Source: Gemmatimonadota bacterium
GTDB lineage: Bacteria > Gemmatimonadota > Gemmatimonadetes > Longimicrobiales > Gaopeijiaceae
Assembly: GCA_030428885.1 (NCBI GenBank)
Contig: JAUIEJ010000010.1
Coordinates: 1-64,000, forward strand
DNA length: 64,000 bases
Reading direction: 5' to 3'
Under the pieces are notes generated by a model. That model ran no database searches and was not told where the DNA came from. It was given only the letters and a program-made list of their open reading frames with translations. How positions within the stretch are numbered: the first letter of the stretch is position 1; every line of letters starts with the position of its first letter. Position numbers and translations under genes: made by a program. Below are positions 22,482 to 30,406 of the stretch, one piece after another.

Positions 22482-23969
22482 TCAGCGCCCTCCCGCCCCG
22501 ATCTCGTCGGCGTAGGCGGCCCGCAGGGCGTCGTGGTAGGCGCCCAGGAGTCCCGCCAGGACGGAGTGTTCGTCCTGCACCGCCTCCCTCAGTTCGGGGC
22601 GGGTGGCGAAATCGTAGAGGATCGACGCCATGGTCTCGGCGGCGATGCGGAAGCCCGTGTGGCCCACCTCGCCGAAGGTGTCGTCGAGCATGCCCCGGGT
22701 GTGGTTGGCCGCACGGGAGCTGAACACGCTGACACCGATCCCCGGGATGTCCTCGGTGACGACCCCCGTCTCCTCCCACCCCGACGGGCGCCCCGGTTCG
22801 GGGTTCACCGCCCCGGCGCCCAGGGCCGTGGCGTAGGCGAAGGAGAGTTCCTGGAGCGTGCCCAGGGAGATGCCGTCCCGGTATTCGCCGTAGCGGTCGA
22901 TCTCCACCGTGGTGCCCGTGGCCATGGCCGCCCCCCGGGCGGCGGCGTCCATCATGGCGTTGACGTGCTCGAGATAGACGGGATCGGGATAGCGGATGTA
23001 GTAGTCCACCACGGCGCGCTGGGGCACGACGTTGGGCGCCTCGCCCCCCTCGGGGATCACGCCCTGGATCGAGGCCTCGGGGCGGAGGGTGGAGCGCAGC
23101 CCGTCGACCAGGGTGTAGAAGTGCACGGCGGCCTCCAGGGCGTTGCGGCCGAACCACGACGACATCTGGTGCGAGGGCGTGCCCAGGAAGGTGTACTTCA
23201 CCTCGTTGATGTTGAGGCAGCAGCTCCCGAACCCCGCCTGGGCCCGCCCCGTGGCCGTGACCCCGTGGCTGCGCACGATGAGGTCGGCCCCGTCGAACAC
23301 CCCGGCCTCGTGCATGATCACCTTGGCCGGGGGGCCCACTTCCTCGGCGGGCGTGCCGTAGATGCGCAGGCGTCCGGGCATGCCCTCGTCCGCCATGTGC
23401 TCGGCCAGGGCGAAGGCCGTGGCCATGGCGATGGGGGTCTGGGCGTTGTGCTGGTCGCCGTGGAACGGGCCGTCGGCATCGCGGAGGGCGTCGTACTCGC
23501 CGATGAGGCCCAGGAGCGGACCGTCGGCACCCGCCGGCGAGGTCCAGGTGGCCACGAAGGCCGTCTCCAGGCCCGCCACCCCGACCTCCACCGTCCACCC
23601 CCGGTCCCGCAGCACCGCCGTGAGGGTGTCCACCGCCTGGTGCTCGTCCCACCCCACTTCGGGGTGCCGGCCGATCCAATCGCTCAAGGCCTCCATCTCC
23701 GTGTCCCACAGCTCCCGGGTGCGGGCCACCACGGCGTCCCGGCCGGGGGCGTCCCGCTCCACGAGACGCCGGGCGGCGTCCGCCGGGGCGAGGCGAACCT
23801 GGAGGGCGTCGATCTCGGCGAGGATCTCCCGGGCCGCGGCCCGCTCGGTGGCGGTGGTCTGGGCGGCGAGGGACGGCGGGGCGGCGAGACCGAGGGCCCC
23901 GGCCAGGGCGGAGGCGAGGCCGGCGACGAGGGCAGGGCGTGGGACGGGGCGCGGGACGCGGCGGATCAT
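22482..23969 (-). CDS. Exported M20-family amidohydrolase (AbgB-like)
   Basis: 495 residues from ATG 23969 (GGAG 9 nt upstream). Signal peptide LASALAGALGLAAPPSLAAQ. The catalytic domain shows IGRHPEVGWDE, GLIGEYDAL, FHGDQHNAQTP, the catalytic pair GTPAEEVGPP and RSHGVT, then the dimerisation insert NEVKYTFLGTPSHQMS. This is the layout of M20 dipeptidase/amidohydrolases such as p-aminobenzoyl-glutamate hydrolase subunit B. The usual HGCGHD metal motif is varied (HGDQHN). It lies 37 bp after the LysR gene on the same strand and may be part of the bicarbonate operon, or simply downstream of it. Confidence 0.85.
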   Translation of the reverse strand: MIRRVPRPVPRPALVAGLASALAGALGLAAPPSLAAQTTATERAAAREILAEIDALQVRLAPADAARRLVERDAPGRDAVVARTRELWDTEMEALSDWIGRHPEVGWDEHQAVDTLTAVLRDRGWTVEVGVAGLETAFVATWTSPAGADGPLLGLIGEYDALRDADGPFHGDQHNAQTPIAMATAFALAEHMADEGMPGRLRIYGTPAEEVGPPAKVIMHEAGVFDGADLIVRSHGVTATGRAQAGFGSCCLNINEVKYTFLGTPSHQMSSWFGRNALEAAVHFYTLVDGLRSTLRPEASIQGVIPEGGEAPNVVPQRAVVDYYIRYPDPVYLEHVNAMMDAAARGAAMATGTTVEIDRYGEYRDGISLGTLQELSFAYATALGAGAVNPEPGRPSGWEETGVVTEDIPGIGVSVFSSRAANHTRGMLDDTFGEVGHTGFRIAAETMASILYDFATRPELREAVQDEHSVLAGLLGAYHDALRAAYADEIGAGGR

Positions 23970-24006
23970 GGGCGGCTCCGGACGGTGGGGGCGGGTCGGA
24001 GCCAAC

Positions 24007-24891
24007 CTACGCGGTGCGGAGCACGGCCTCCAGCGCGGGGTTCGTGTCCGCGTCTTCCAGGGTGAGGGCGAAGAACCGCTCCACCACGCCGTCCAGGCGC
24101 CCCACGGTGACCACGTCGTAGCGGCGGCGGATCTCGTCTTCCACCAGGGCGGGGGCCACGAAGAACCCCCGTCCCGTGCGCCCCAGGAGCTGGAGCAGGG
24201 CCACCTCCTCCACTTCGCCCGCGACCCGGGGCCGGAGCCCCTTCCGGGCGAACCAGGTGTCCAGGCCCCGGCGCAGCGGGGTGTTTTCGGTGTGGAGCAG
24301 GAACGGCGCGCCGTCGAGGGACCCCGGGAAGCGACCCCGGAGCCCGTCGGCCAGATCCCGGGTGCCGAATACGGCCACCTCGGATTCCACCAGGAGGTGA
24401 TCCACCACCCGGACCGGACCCGACGGGCCGGCCGGGGCATCGCTGAGCACCAGATCGATGGTGTGGGCCGCCAGAGCGGCCAGGAGCCGGTCCTTCTTGC
24501 CCATGCGCAGGTTCACGCGCAGATCGTCGCCGCCGGCCTCCAGGCCCGGCTCCAGCAGCCGATACGCGCTGAGGAGCGGCATGGAGTCGACGATGCCCAC
24601 GGCGAACCGGTGGCCCACGGGGCGCCCCTCCCGGCTCACGGCCTTTTCGAGGGCGTCGCCGAGCTGGAAGATCTCGGCGGCGTATTCCTGGACGAGTCGC
24701 CCGGCGTCGGTGAGCTCGAGCCGGTTGCCATGACGATGGAAGAGGTCGGTGCCCAGCGAAGTCTCGAGCTTCCGGATCTGGGCGCTGACCGTGGGTTGGG
24801 TCACGCTCAACGCCTCGGCGGCCGCCGTGACCGTGCCCTCCCGGGCCACGATCCAGAAGTACCGCAAATGGGCGTAGTTGATGCGGTTCAC
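24007..24891 (-). CDS. LysR-family regulator, NhaR-like
   Basis: 294 residues. The N-terminus is very close in pattern to NhaR: INYAHLRYFWIVAREGTVTA, AAEALSVTQPTVSAQIRKLE, LFHRHGNRLELTDAGRLV. The effector domain (95-294) includes FAVGIVDSMPLLSAYRLLEP. NhaR responds to sodium, and SbtA is a sodium-driven bicarbonate permease, so a sodium- or bicarbonate-responsive activator of the operon fits. The GTG start overlaps the SbtB stop (GTGA), so the regulator is the last of four coupled genes rather than divergent from them, as LysR genes usually are. A T-N11-A box lies upstream of the first gene. Confidence 0.88.
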   Translation of the reverse strand: MNRINYAHLRYFWIVAREGTVTAAAEALSVTQPTVSAQIRKLETSLGTDLFHRHGNRLELTDAGRLVQEYAAEIFQLGDALEKAVSREGRPVGHRFAVGIVDSMPLLSAYRLLEPGLEAGGDDLRVNLRMGKKDRLLAALAAHTIDLVLSDAPAGPSGPVRVVDHLLVESEVAVFGTRDLADGLRGRFPGSLDGAPFLLHTENTPLRRGLDTWFARKGLRPRVAGEVEEVALLQLLGRTGRGFFVAPALVEDEIRRRYDVVTVGRLDGVVERFFALTLEDADTNPALEAVLRTA

Positions 24892-25217
24892 CGGGGCCCC
24901 ACGTACTTGTCCCCTCGCACCACCTGGACCTCGGTCACCCAGGCGATGACGGCGTAGTCGGCGAAGTAGCGCTCGGCCACCATCCCCAGGATCCGGACGG
25001 CGACCTCGGGGGTGACCAGCGTCTCGATCCGGACCCCCTGCCCCGGCACGTCGCCGGTGCGGAGTCCCCGGGACCCCCGGCCCTGGGACTCGGTGACGGT
25101 GAATCCCGTGGCCCCGAGATCCTGGAGCCGGCGGGTGATCCGGTCCCGGAGGACCGTTTCGGCGACGATGGTGACGAGCTGCAACCCGTGGAGTTCCAGG
25201 GACGGCGGTGCGTTCAT
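24888..25217 (-). CDS. SbtB-like PII-family signalling protein
   Basis: 109 residues from ATG 25217. The pattern is that of SbtB, the PII-like trimer that binds adenyl nucleotides and controls SbtA: LQLVTIVAETVLRDRITRRL, DLGATGFTVTESQGRGSRGL, RIETLVTPEVAVRILGMVAE, YFADYAVIAWVTEVQVVRGD. The C-terminus ends KYVGPR and lacks the CGPxGC redox loop found in many cyanobacterial SbtB proteins. The start is 10 bp after the sbtA stop and its stop overlaps the LysR start. Likely role: shut or gate SbtA according to the nucleotide state of the cell. Confidence 0.88.
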   Translation of the reverse strand: MNAPPSLELHGLQLVTIVAETVLRDRITRRLQDLGATGFTVTESQGRGSRGLRTGDVPGQGVRIETLVTPEVAVRILGMVAERYFADYAVIAWVTEVQVVRGDKYVGPR

Positions 25218-25227
25218 GACGCCTCGG

Positions 25228-26190
25228 TCAGGCGGCGAGGAAGGTGGCGAAGCGGTAGTACAGCGGAATACCCACGACGATGTTGAACGGGAACGTGATG
25301 GCCAGGGACGCCGTGAGGGACAAGGTGGGGTTGGCTTCGGGGAGGGTGATGCGCACGGCCGGCGGAGCCGCGATGTACGAGGCACTGGCCGACATGGCCC
25401 CGAGCACGGTGGCCGACCCCGGAGCGAGTCCCACGGCGTGCCCCACCGCGACCCCCAGGATTCCGTGGACCACAGCCATGCCGATCCCGAAGGCCACCAG
25501 GAACGGCCCCGTGGTCTTGAGATCGTCGAGGCGATCGGCGGCGACGATGCCCATCTCCAGGAGGAACAGGGTCAGGGCTCCCTTGAACACGGCGCCGTCG
25601 AAGAACGGCTGCACCTGCTCCCACGCCTCGGGGGCGCTGAAGTACCCGATGGCCAGTCCCCCCACCAACAGCACCAGGGTGCGGCCCGCCAGGACTTCGT
25701 GGACCACCTCGCCCACGGGGCGGGACGTGCCGGCCTTCACGGCCCCGATCATGAGGGCGATGGCGATGCCGGGACTCTCCAGGAGGGCCAGCAAGGTGGG
25801 CAGGAATCCCGCCGCCGGATCGCCCATGGCGTCGACGAAGGTGAGGGCCGCGATGAACGTCACGGCCGACACCGAGCCGTAGTGGGCGGCGATGCCCGCC
25901 GCGTCCGCCACGGGCAGGCGCCCCACCCCCCGGAGCACGGTCCAACTGGTGAGGGGCCGCACACACCCCAGGGCCAGGGTGGCCACCACCGGCAGCGCGA
26001 TGGTGGCCAACGACGCCTGGGCCAGTTCGTGTCCGCCTTTCAGTCCCAGGGCGAACAGCAGGTAGATGCCCAGCCCGCCGTAGATCTCCCTGGGCAGCGA
26101 GAGATCGCTGCCGATCCGCCGCGCCAGGATCCCCAGGGCGAAGGCCAGGGTGATGGGCGACAGCAGATTGACTTCGAGGATCGAACCCAA
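25228..26190 (-). CDS. SbtA-like sodium-dependent bicarbonate permease
   Basis: 320 residues with about ten hydrophobic helices. Diagnostic stretches are LSPITLAFALGILARRIGSD, LPREIYGGLGIYLLFALGLKGG, IAAHYGSVSAVTFIAAL, LFLLEMGIVAADRL, and GAMSASASYIAAPPAVR. These match the SbtA (DUF897) family of inner-membrane sodium/bicarbonate symporters. The only fitting start is TTG at 26190, 3 bp after the carbonic anhydrase stop, with a weak GAGG; the N-terminal length agrees with the family. It is flanked by carbonic anhydrase and SbtB genes, so bicarbonate is the most probable substrate. Confidence 0.88.
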   Translation of the reverse strand: MGSILEVNLLSPITLAFALGILARRIGSDLSLPREIYGGLGIYLLFALGLKGGHELAQASLATIALPVVATLALGCVRPLTSWTVLRGVGRLPVADAAGIAAHYGSVSAVTFIAALTFVDAMGDPAAGFLPTLLALLESPGIAIALMIGAVKAGTSRPVGEVVHEVLAGRTLVLLVGGLAIGYFSAPEAWEQVQPFFDGAVFKGALTLFLLEMGIVAADRLDDLKTTGPFLVAFGIGMAVVHGILGVAVGHAVGLAPGSATVLGAMSASASYIAAPPAVRITLPEANPTLSLTASLAITFPFNIVVGIPLYYRFATFLAA

Positions 26191-26193
26191 GGA

Positions 26194-26889
26194 TCAGCCC
26201 TCGTCCAGGAAGCGGACCGTTCCGGAGGCCAGGTCGTAGACCGCCCCCACGACGGCGAGCCGACCCTGGGCCACCGCTTCCCGCACCACCGGCGAGGCGT
26301 AGGCCACCACCTTGGCCTGATGCCGGACGTTGGCTTCCACCGCGGTCTCGACATCGCCGGCGGCCTCGGCCACGGCCGGGGCGAGATGGGCGTACAGGGC
26401 CGAGATCTGCCCCGGCACCGGCCCCCCGTCCACCGCGGCCGCCACGGCGCCGCACGAGGTGTGGCCCAGGACGACGATGGCGGCGCTCCCCAGCACCCCC
26501 GCCGCGTACTCCAGCGACGCCAGCTCTTCCGTGCCCGCCACGTTGCCGGCGACCCGCACCGTGAAGAGGTCGCCGAAGCCCTGGTCGAAGATCAGCTCCG
26601 GGGGCACCCGGGAGTCGGCGCAGGTCAGGATGGCGGCGAACGGGGTCTGGCCGGCCGACAGCGACCGCACACGGGCCAGGGAGCGGTCGGCTTCGGTTCC
26701 CGCGCCCGAGGCGAAGCGGGCGTTGCCCTCGGCGAGGCGCCGCAGGGCGGCCTCGGGGACGTCGGCGAGGGGGGCGGTGCGGCGCACCGGCGAGGCGTGG
26801 GCCGCGGCGCCGCCCACGAAGAGGCCGGCGGTGGCGAGGGCCGAGCCTCGCAGGAACGAGCGACGATCGACGGGGGCGAAGGGGCGCAT
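26194..26889 (-). CDS. Tat-exported beta-carbonic anhydrase
   Basis: 231 residues from ATG 26889 (GGAG 10 nt upstream). A twin-arginine signal opens the protein: DRRSFLRGSALA, then ATAGLFVGGAAAHA. The zinc ligands of beta-carbonic anhydrase are present: CADSRV (Cys and Asp-Arg dyad) and GHTSCGAV (His, Cys); NVAGTEELASLEYA sits between them. The enzyme interconverts CO2 and bicarbonate, here presumably in the periplasm, next to the SbtA bicarbonate importer. It is the first gene of the sbtA-sbtB-lysR operon; its stop is 3 bp before sbtA. Confidence 0.92.
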   Translation of the reverse strand: MRPFAPVDRRSFLRGSALATAGLFVGGAAAHASPVRRTAPLADVPEAALRRLAEGNARFASGAGTEADRSLARVRSLSAGQTPFAAILTCADSRVPPELIFDQGFGDLFTVRVAGNVAGTEELASLEYAAGVLGSAAIVVLGHTSCGAVAAAVDGGPVPGQISALYAHLAPAVAEAAGDVETAVEANVRHQAKVVAYASPVVREAVAQGRLAVVGAVYDLASGTVRFLDEG

Positions 26890-26981
26890 CTCGCGAACTC
26901 CGGTTGGAAAGGGGCGATGAGGAGAACGCACCAATCTTCACAAGCTCTTGGACCCCCGAGAAGACAACATCACCCATACCC

Positions 26982-26999
26982 AGTATACGAAAAATCTAT
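26982..26999 (-). promoter_or_regulatory. AT-rich -10-like box overlapping a LysR-type T-N11-A site
   Basis: In an AT-rich patch unlike its surroundings, the minus strand reads TATACT (26987-26982), a good -10 box, inside or next to ATA-N9-TAT (26999-26985), which fits the LysR consensus T-N11-A. It lies ~95 bp upstream of the carbonic anhydrase start. No good -35 box is seen, which suits an activator-dependent promoter. Confidence 0.45.
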
Positions 27000-27034
27000 G
27001 GTCGGGAGCCCGGCCGCGGGGCATGAACGACACC

Positions 27035-27060
27035 GGGGGCCCCCGCGAACGGGGACCCCC
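27035..27060 (-). terminator. Strong hairpin after the first Vps10-like gene
   Basis: On the transcribed strand GGGGGTCCCCG-TTCG-CGGGGGCCCCC: 11 bp stem with one G-T pair and a TTCG loop, about 50 bp past the stop of the Vps10-like gene. No U-tract. Confidence 0.5.
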
Positions 27061-27107
27061 GGGCCGATGGCTCGCCGTGCCGCCCCGTCACGGGGCAGCG
27101 GCTCGGC

Positions 27108-30100
27108 TCATTCGAAGATGGACGGCGCCGGGTTTCCCATGGCCACGGCCAGGGGCTGGGTGAATTCCCGGGTGCCCACCTTCAGCACCACCGTGTAGAC
27201 CCCGGGCTGGGCCGCCGCACCCTGCTGGCTGCGCCGGGTGAAGAGTCCGCCGCCGCCGAAGCGGCGACCGAAGCCCCCACCCTGCTGGCCGCGCACCGCC
27301 TGGGTGATGATCTGCTGGAGCGACGGCTCGTCGACGTCCTCCTCGGCGCTGGGCAGGGTGGAGCGGAAGTTGCCCTCGGCGGGCCGCTCCTCGAAGTCGG
27401 CCACGCCGACGCTGCCTCCGCCCCCGCCGAAGCCGCCGAAGCCGAACCCACCCCCGCCTCCGCCGCCGCTCAGGCGCTCCACGACCTCGTCGATCTCCTC
27501 CCGGTCGTGGCCCGCATCCTCCAGCGAGTCGGCCACGGTGGCCAGCCTCGCCGCGACGGCGATGCTGTCGCGGCGCTCGGAGGGCGAGAGGGGCAGCGAC
27601 ATGCCCTGCCCCCGGAGGTTCCAGCTCACGGAGTGCACGCCGGGACGGTTCGACCCGTTGAGGGTCTGGACCACGTCGCCCCGGGCGTCCCGGACCTCGA
27701 TCTCCACGTCGTCGTCGACCCCCTCGCCGATCCAGTACTGGATGTTGGCGGCGGTGGAGGGGCTGCCCGACTCCCAGTAGGCCTGGGCGGTGAATTCTCC
27801 GCCGGTGCGCTGCATGCCCATGTGGAAGGCCGGCGCCGGCGCGAAGAGCCAGGCGTCGGACGCCGCCATGACGGCGTCGAACTGCTGGAGGGGCTTGATG
27901 TCGGTGATCCAGATGGACCGGCCGTGGGTGGCCGCCACCAGTTCACCGTCCCGGGGGTGGATCACCAGGTCGTGCACCGGGACCGTGGGCAGGCCGTTCA
28001 TGAAGGACTGCCACGAGGCCCCCCGGTCCAGGGAGACGTACAGCCCCACGTCGGTGCCCACGAAGAGCAGGCTCGGGTTGACCGGATCCTCGCGGATCAC
28101 GTGGGCGAAGTCGGGCGCTCCCGTGGGGAGGTCGCTCACGATGGAGCGGAAGCTGTCGCCCCCGTCGTCGCTCACCAGGACATAGGGCGTGAAGTCGCCC
28201 CGCCGGTGGTTGTCGAAGGTGACGTAGACCCGATCGGCGTCGTGGTGCGACGGCTCGATCCGGCTCACGTAGGTGCCGTCGGGCACGCCGGACACCCGAT
28301 CGGTGAGATCGATCCACCGACCGCCGTCGTCGGGCGACATCCAGAGGTTGCCGTCGTCGGTCCCGGCGTAGAGGAGCCCGCGCTGCACCGGCGACTCGTT
28401 GAGGGACACGATGGTGGCGAAGGTCTCGGCACCGGTGACGTCGGGCGTGATGCCCCCGGTGGTCTCGGTGCTGATGCGGATCTTCTCGGCGTCCTGACGG
28501 GTCAGGTCGGGCGAGATGGGCAGGAGGTTGTCGCCCATGTCGGTGGACTTGAGCACCCGGTTCCCGGCGGCGTAGACCACGTCGGGATCGTGGGGCGACA
28601 GGAAGAACGGCGTGTTCCAGTTGTAGCGCATGTCCATGGCGGCCGAGTCGGCCGACGCCCGGGCCTGGAGCGCCTGGATGCGCGTCCGGTGCTGGGACGG
28701 CATGGGCGCGGTGCTGTCGGGCCACAGCAGGGCGATGGAGTCCTGGATCACCCGGTATCCGTCCCGCCAGTTGGGCCGGCCCAGCGAGCTGCGCTCACCC
28801 GTGGCCACGTTGGAGCGGCCCATGTTCCCGCCCTGGGACTCGGAGTAGACGATGTCCTGGTTGCGGGGGTCCATCTGGGCCACGAATCCGTCGCCGCCGC
28901 TCACCTGGAACCAGTCGTGGTTGGTGATGGATCCGCCGGTCTTCCGGGAGGGTCCGCACCACGTGTAGTTGTCCTGGAGTCCCCCGCAGACCCGATACGG
29001 AGTCCCCATGCCCACGGCCACGTTGTAGAACTGGCCCATGGCGCCCATGTGGTTCGGGAACCAGTAGTTGCCGCCGCGATCGAAGCTGATGGCGATGCCG
29101 CCGTCGTTGCCCACCACCATGCGATCGGGATCGGCCGGATCGACCCAGTAGGCGTGGAAGTCCACGTGGACCTCGCCGCCCGCCGGCGCGTGGGTGGCGC
29201 CCCCGTCCTCGGTGAACTCGAAGGTGGAGAAGTACACCCGGTTCGGATCCTGGGGGTCGACGGTGACCTGGGAGTAGTAGAAGGGCCGGGAGTTGTAGGC
29301 GTTCATGCGCTCCCAGGTGGAGCCGCCGTCGGCCGAGCGGTACAGGCCCGAGAGGTTGTCGTCGTCCTCGGTGGGCCCGTCGGCCTCCACCATGGCGTAG
29401 ACGATGTCGCCGTCACTCGGGGCGTAGTCGATCCCGATCCGGCCCATGGTGGTGGTGGGGAGCCCGTTGCCCTCCACTTCGGACCACGTCTCGCCGCCGT
29501 CGGTGGACCGCCAGATGCCGCTTCCGGGCCCGCCGGACTGGAGGTAGTAGGGCCCCCGGATGCGCTCCCAGCTCGTGGCCATGAGAACGTCGGGATCGTC
29601 GGGATGCATGGTGAGATCGACGAAGCCCGCCCGGTCGCTCACCGAGGCCACCTGGCGCCAGGTGTCGCCGCCATCGGTGGTCTTGTACAGGCCCCGGTCG
29701 CCCCCTTCACGCCAGAGGGGCCCGAGGGCCGCCACCCAGACGGTGTTGGGGTCGGTGGGGTGGACCAGGATGCGGCCGATGTGCTCCGTGCCCTCCAGCC
29801 CCTTCAACTCCCACGTCAGGCCGCCGTCGATGGACTTGTAGATGCCCCTCCCCGGCGAAATGGAGTTGCGGGAGTCCTCCTCCCCCGTGCCCGCCCAGAT
29901 CTGCAGCGTGTCGCTGGGGGCGATGGCCAGATCGCCCATGGCCGAGACCCGCTCGTTCTGGAAGAGGGGGCGGAAGGTCACGCCGTTGTTGGTGGTCTTC
30001 CAGATGCCGCCGGCGGCCGACGCCACGTAGAAGGTCTTGGAGGGGCTGGGCAGCCCCGCGATGTCGGTGACGCGGCCCGACATGTTGGCGGGCCCGATGG

Positions 30101-30212
30101 AGCGCCACTCGAAGGCCTCCATCCAGTCGTCGTCGAGGATCTGGCCCGCGGCGGGGGCCGCGGCGAGGGGCGCGAGGGCCGCCAGGAGGAGGGTCCGGAT
30201 GCGCAGGTTCAT
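27108..30212 (-). CDS. Vps10/sortilin-type Asp-box beta-propeller protein (copy 1)
   Basis: 1034 residues from ATG 30212. Signal peptide TLLLAALAPLAAAPAAGQ. The body is a large beta-propeller with repeated Asp boxes (S-x-D-G-G-x-T-W): KSIDGGLTWE, KTTDGGDTWR, RSTDGGETWS, RSADGGSTWE, VSLDRGASWQ and others, with the early family mark WRSIGPANMSGRV. Such exported proteins are abundant in Gemmatimonadota, Acidobacteria and Bacteroidota; glycosidase annotations for them are unproven. Near the C-terminus a glycine-rich stretch (GGGGGGGFGFGGFGGGGG) and a second one (GGGFGRRFGGGG) flank a helical region; these are absent from the paralogue at 41.5 kb. Probably periplasmic or surface protein. Confidence 0.88.
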   Translation of the reverse strand: MNLRIRTLLLAALAPLAAAPAAGQILDDDWMEAFEWRSIGPANMSGRVTDIAGLPSPSKTFYVASAAGGIWKTTNNGVTFRPLFQNERVSAMGDLAIAPSDTLQIWAGTGEEDSRNSISPGRGIYKSIDGGLTWELKGLEGTEHIGRILVHPTDPNTVWVAALGPLWREGGDRGLYKTTDGGDTWRQVASVSDRAGFVDLTMHPDDPDVLMATSWERIRGPYYLQSGGPGSGIWRSTDGGETWSEVEGNGLPTTTMGRIGIDYAPSDGDIVYAMVEADGPTEDDDNLSGLYRSADGGSTWERMNAYNSRPFYYSQVTVDPQDPNRVYFSTFEFTEDGGATHAPAGGEVHVDFHAYWVDPADPDRMVVGNDGGIAISFDRGGNYWFPNHMGAMGQFYNVAVGMGTPYRVCGGLQDNYTWCGPSRKTGGSITNHDWFQVSGGDGFVAQMDPRNQDIVYSESQGGNMGRSNVATGERSSLGRPNWRDGYRVIQDSIALLWPDSTAPMPSQHRTRIQALQARASADSAAMDMRYNWNTPFFLSPHDPDVVYAAGNRVLKSTDMGDNLLPISPDLTRQDAEKIRISTETTGGITPDVTGAETFATIVSLNESPVQRGLLYAGTDDGNLWMSPDDGGRWIDLTDRVSGVPDGTYVSRIEPSHHDADRVYVTFDNHRRGDFTPYVLVSDDGGDSFRSIVSDLPTGAPDFAHVIREDPVNPSLLFVGTDVGLYVSLDRGASWQSFMNGLPTVPVHDLVIHPRDGELVAATHGRSIWITDIKPLQQFDAVMAASDAWLFAPAPAFHMGMQRTGGEFTAQAYWESGSPSTAANIQYWIGEGVDDDVEIEVRDARGDVVQTLNGSNRPGVHSVSWNLRGQGMSLPLSPSERRDSIAVAARLATVADSLEDAGHDREEIDEVVERLSGGGGGGGFGFGGFGGGGGSVGVADFEERPAEGNFRSTLPSAEEDVDEPSLQQIITQAVRGQQGGGFGRRFGGGGLFTRRSQQGAAAQPGVYTVVLKVGTREFTQPLAVAMGNPAPSIFE

Positions 30213-30406
30213 CACGTTCGGGGGTGGCGGGGGACGTCGGACTGCAGACCGCGGCGGGCACGACGCGCGCGCGCCGCCGACGGGCAACCTACCGTCCAAG
30301 GGGACGAACCGGCGAGTCGGAGTGTTGAACCACGGGGGACTGGACCCGAACCGCCGGGGGCCCCAGCTTGTCGTCTACACCTGTCGTTTCTTTCGTATGG
30401 GACTCC

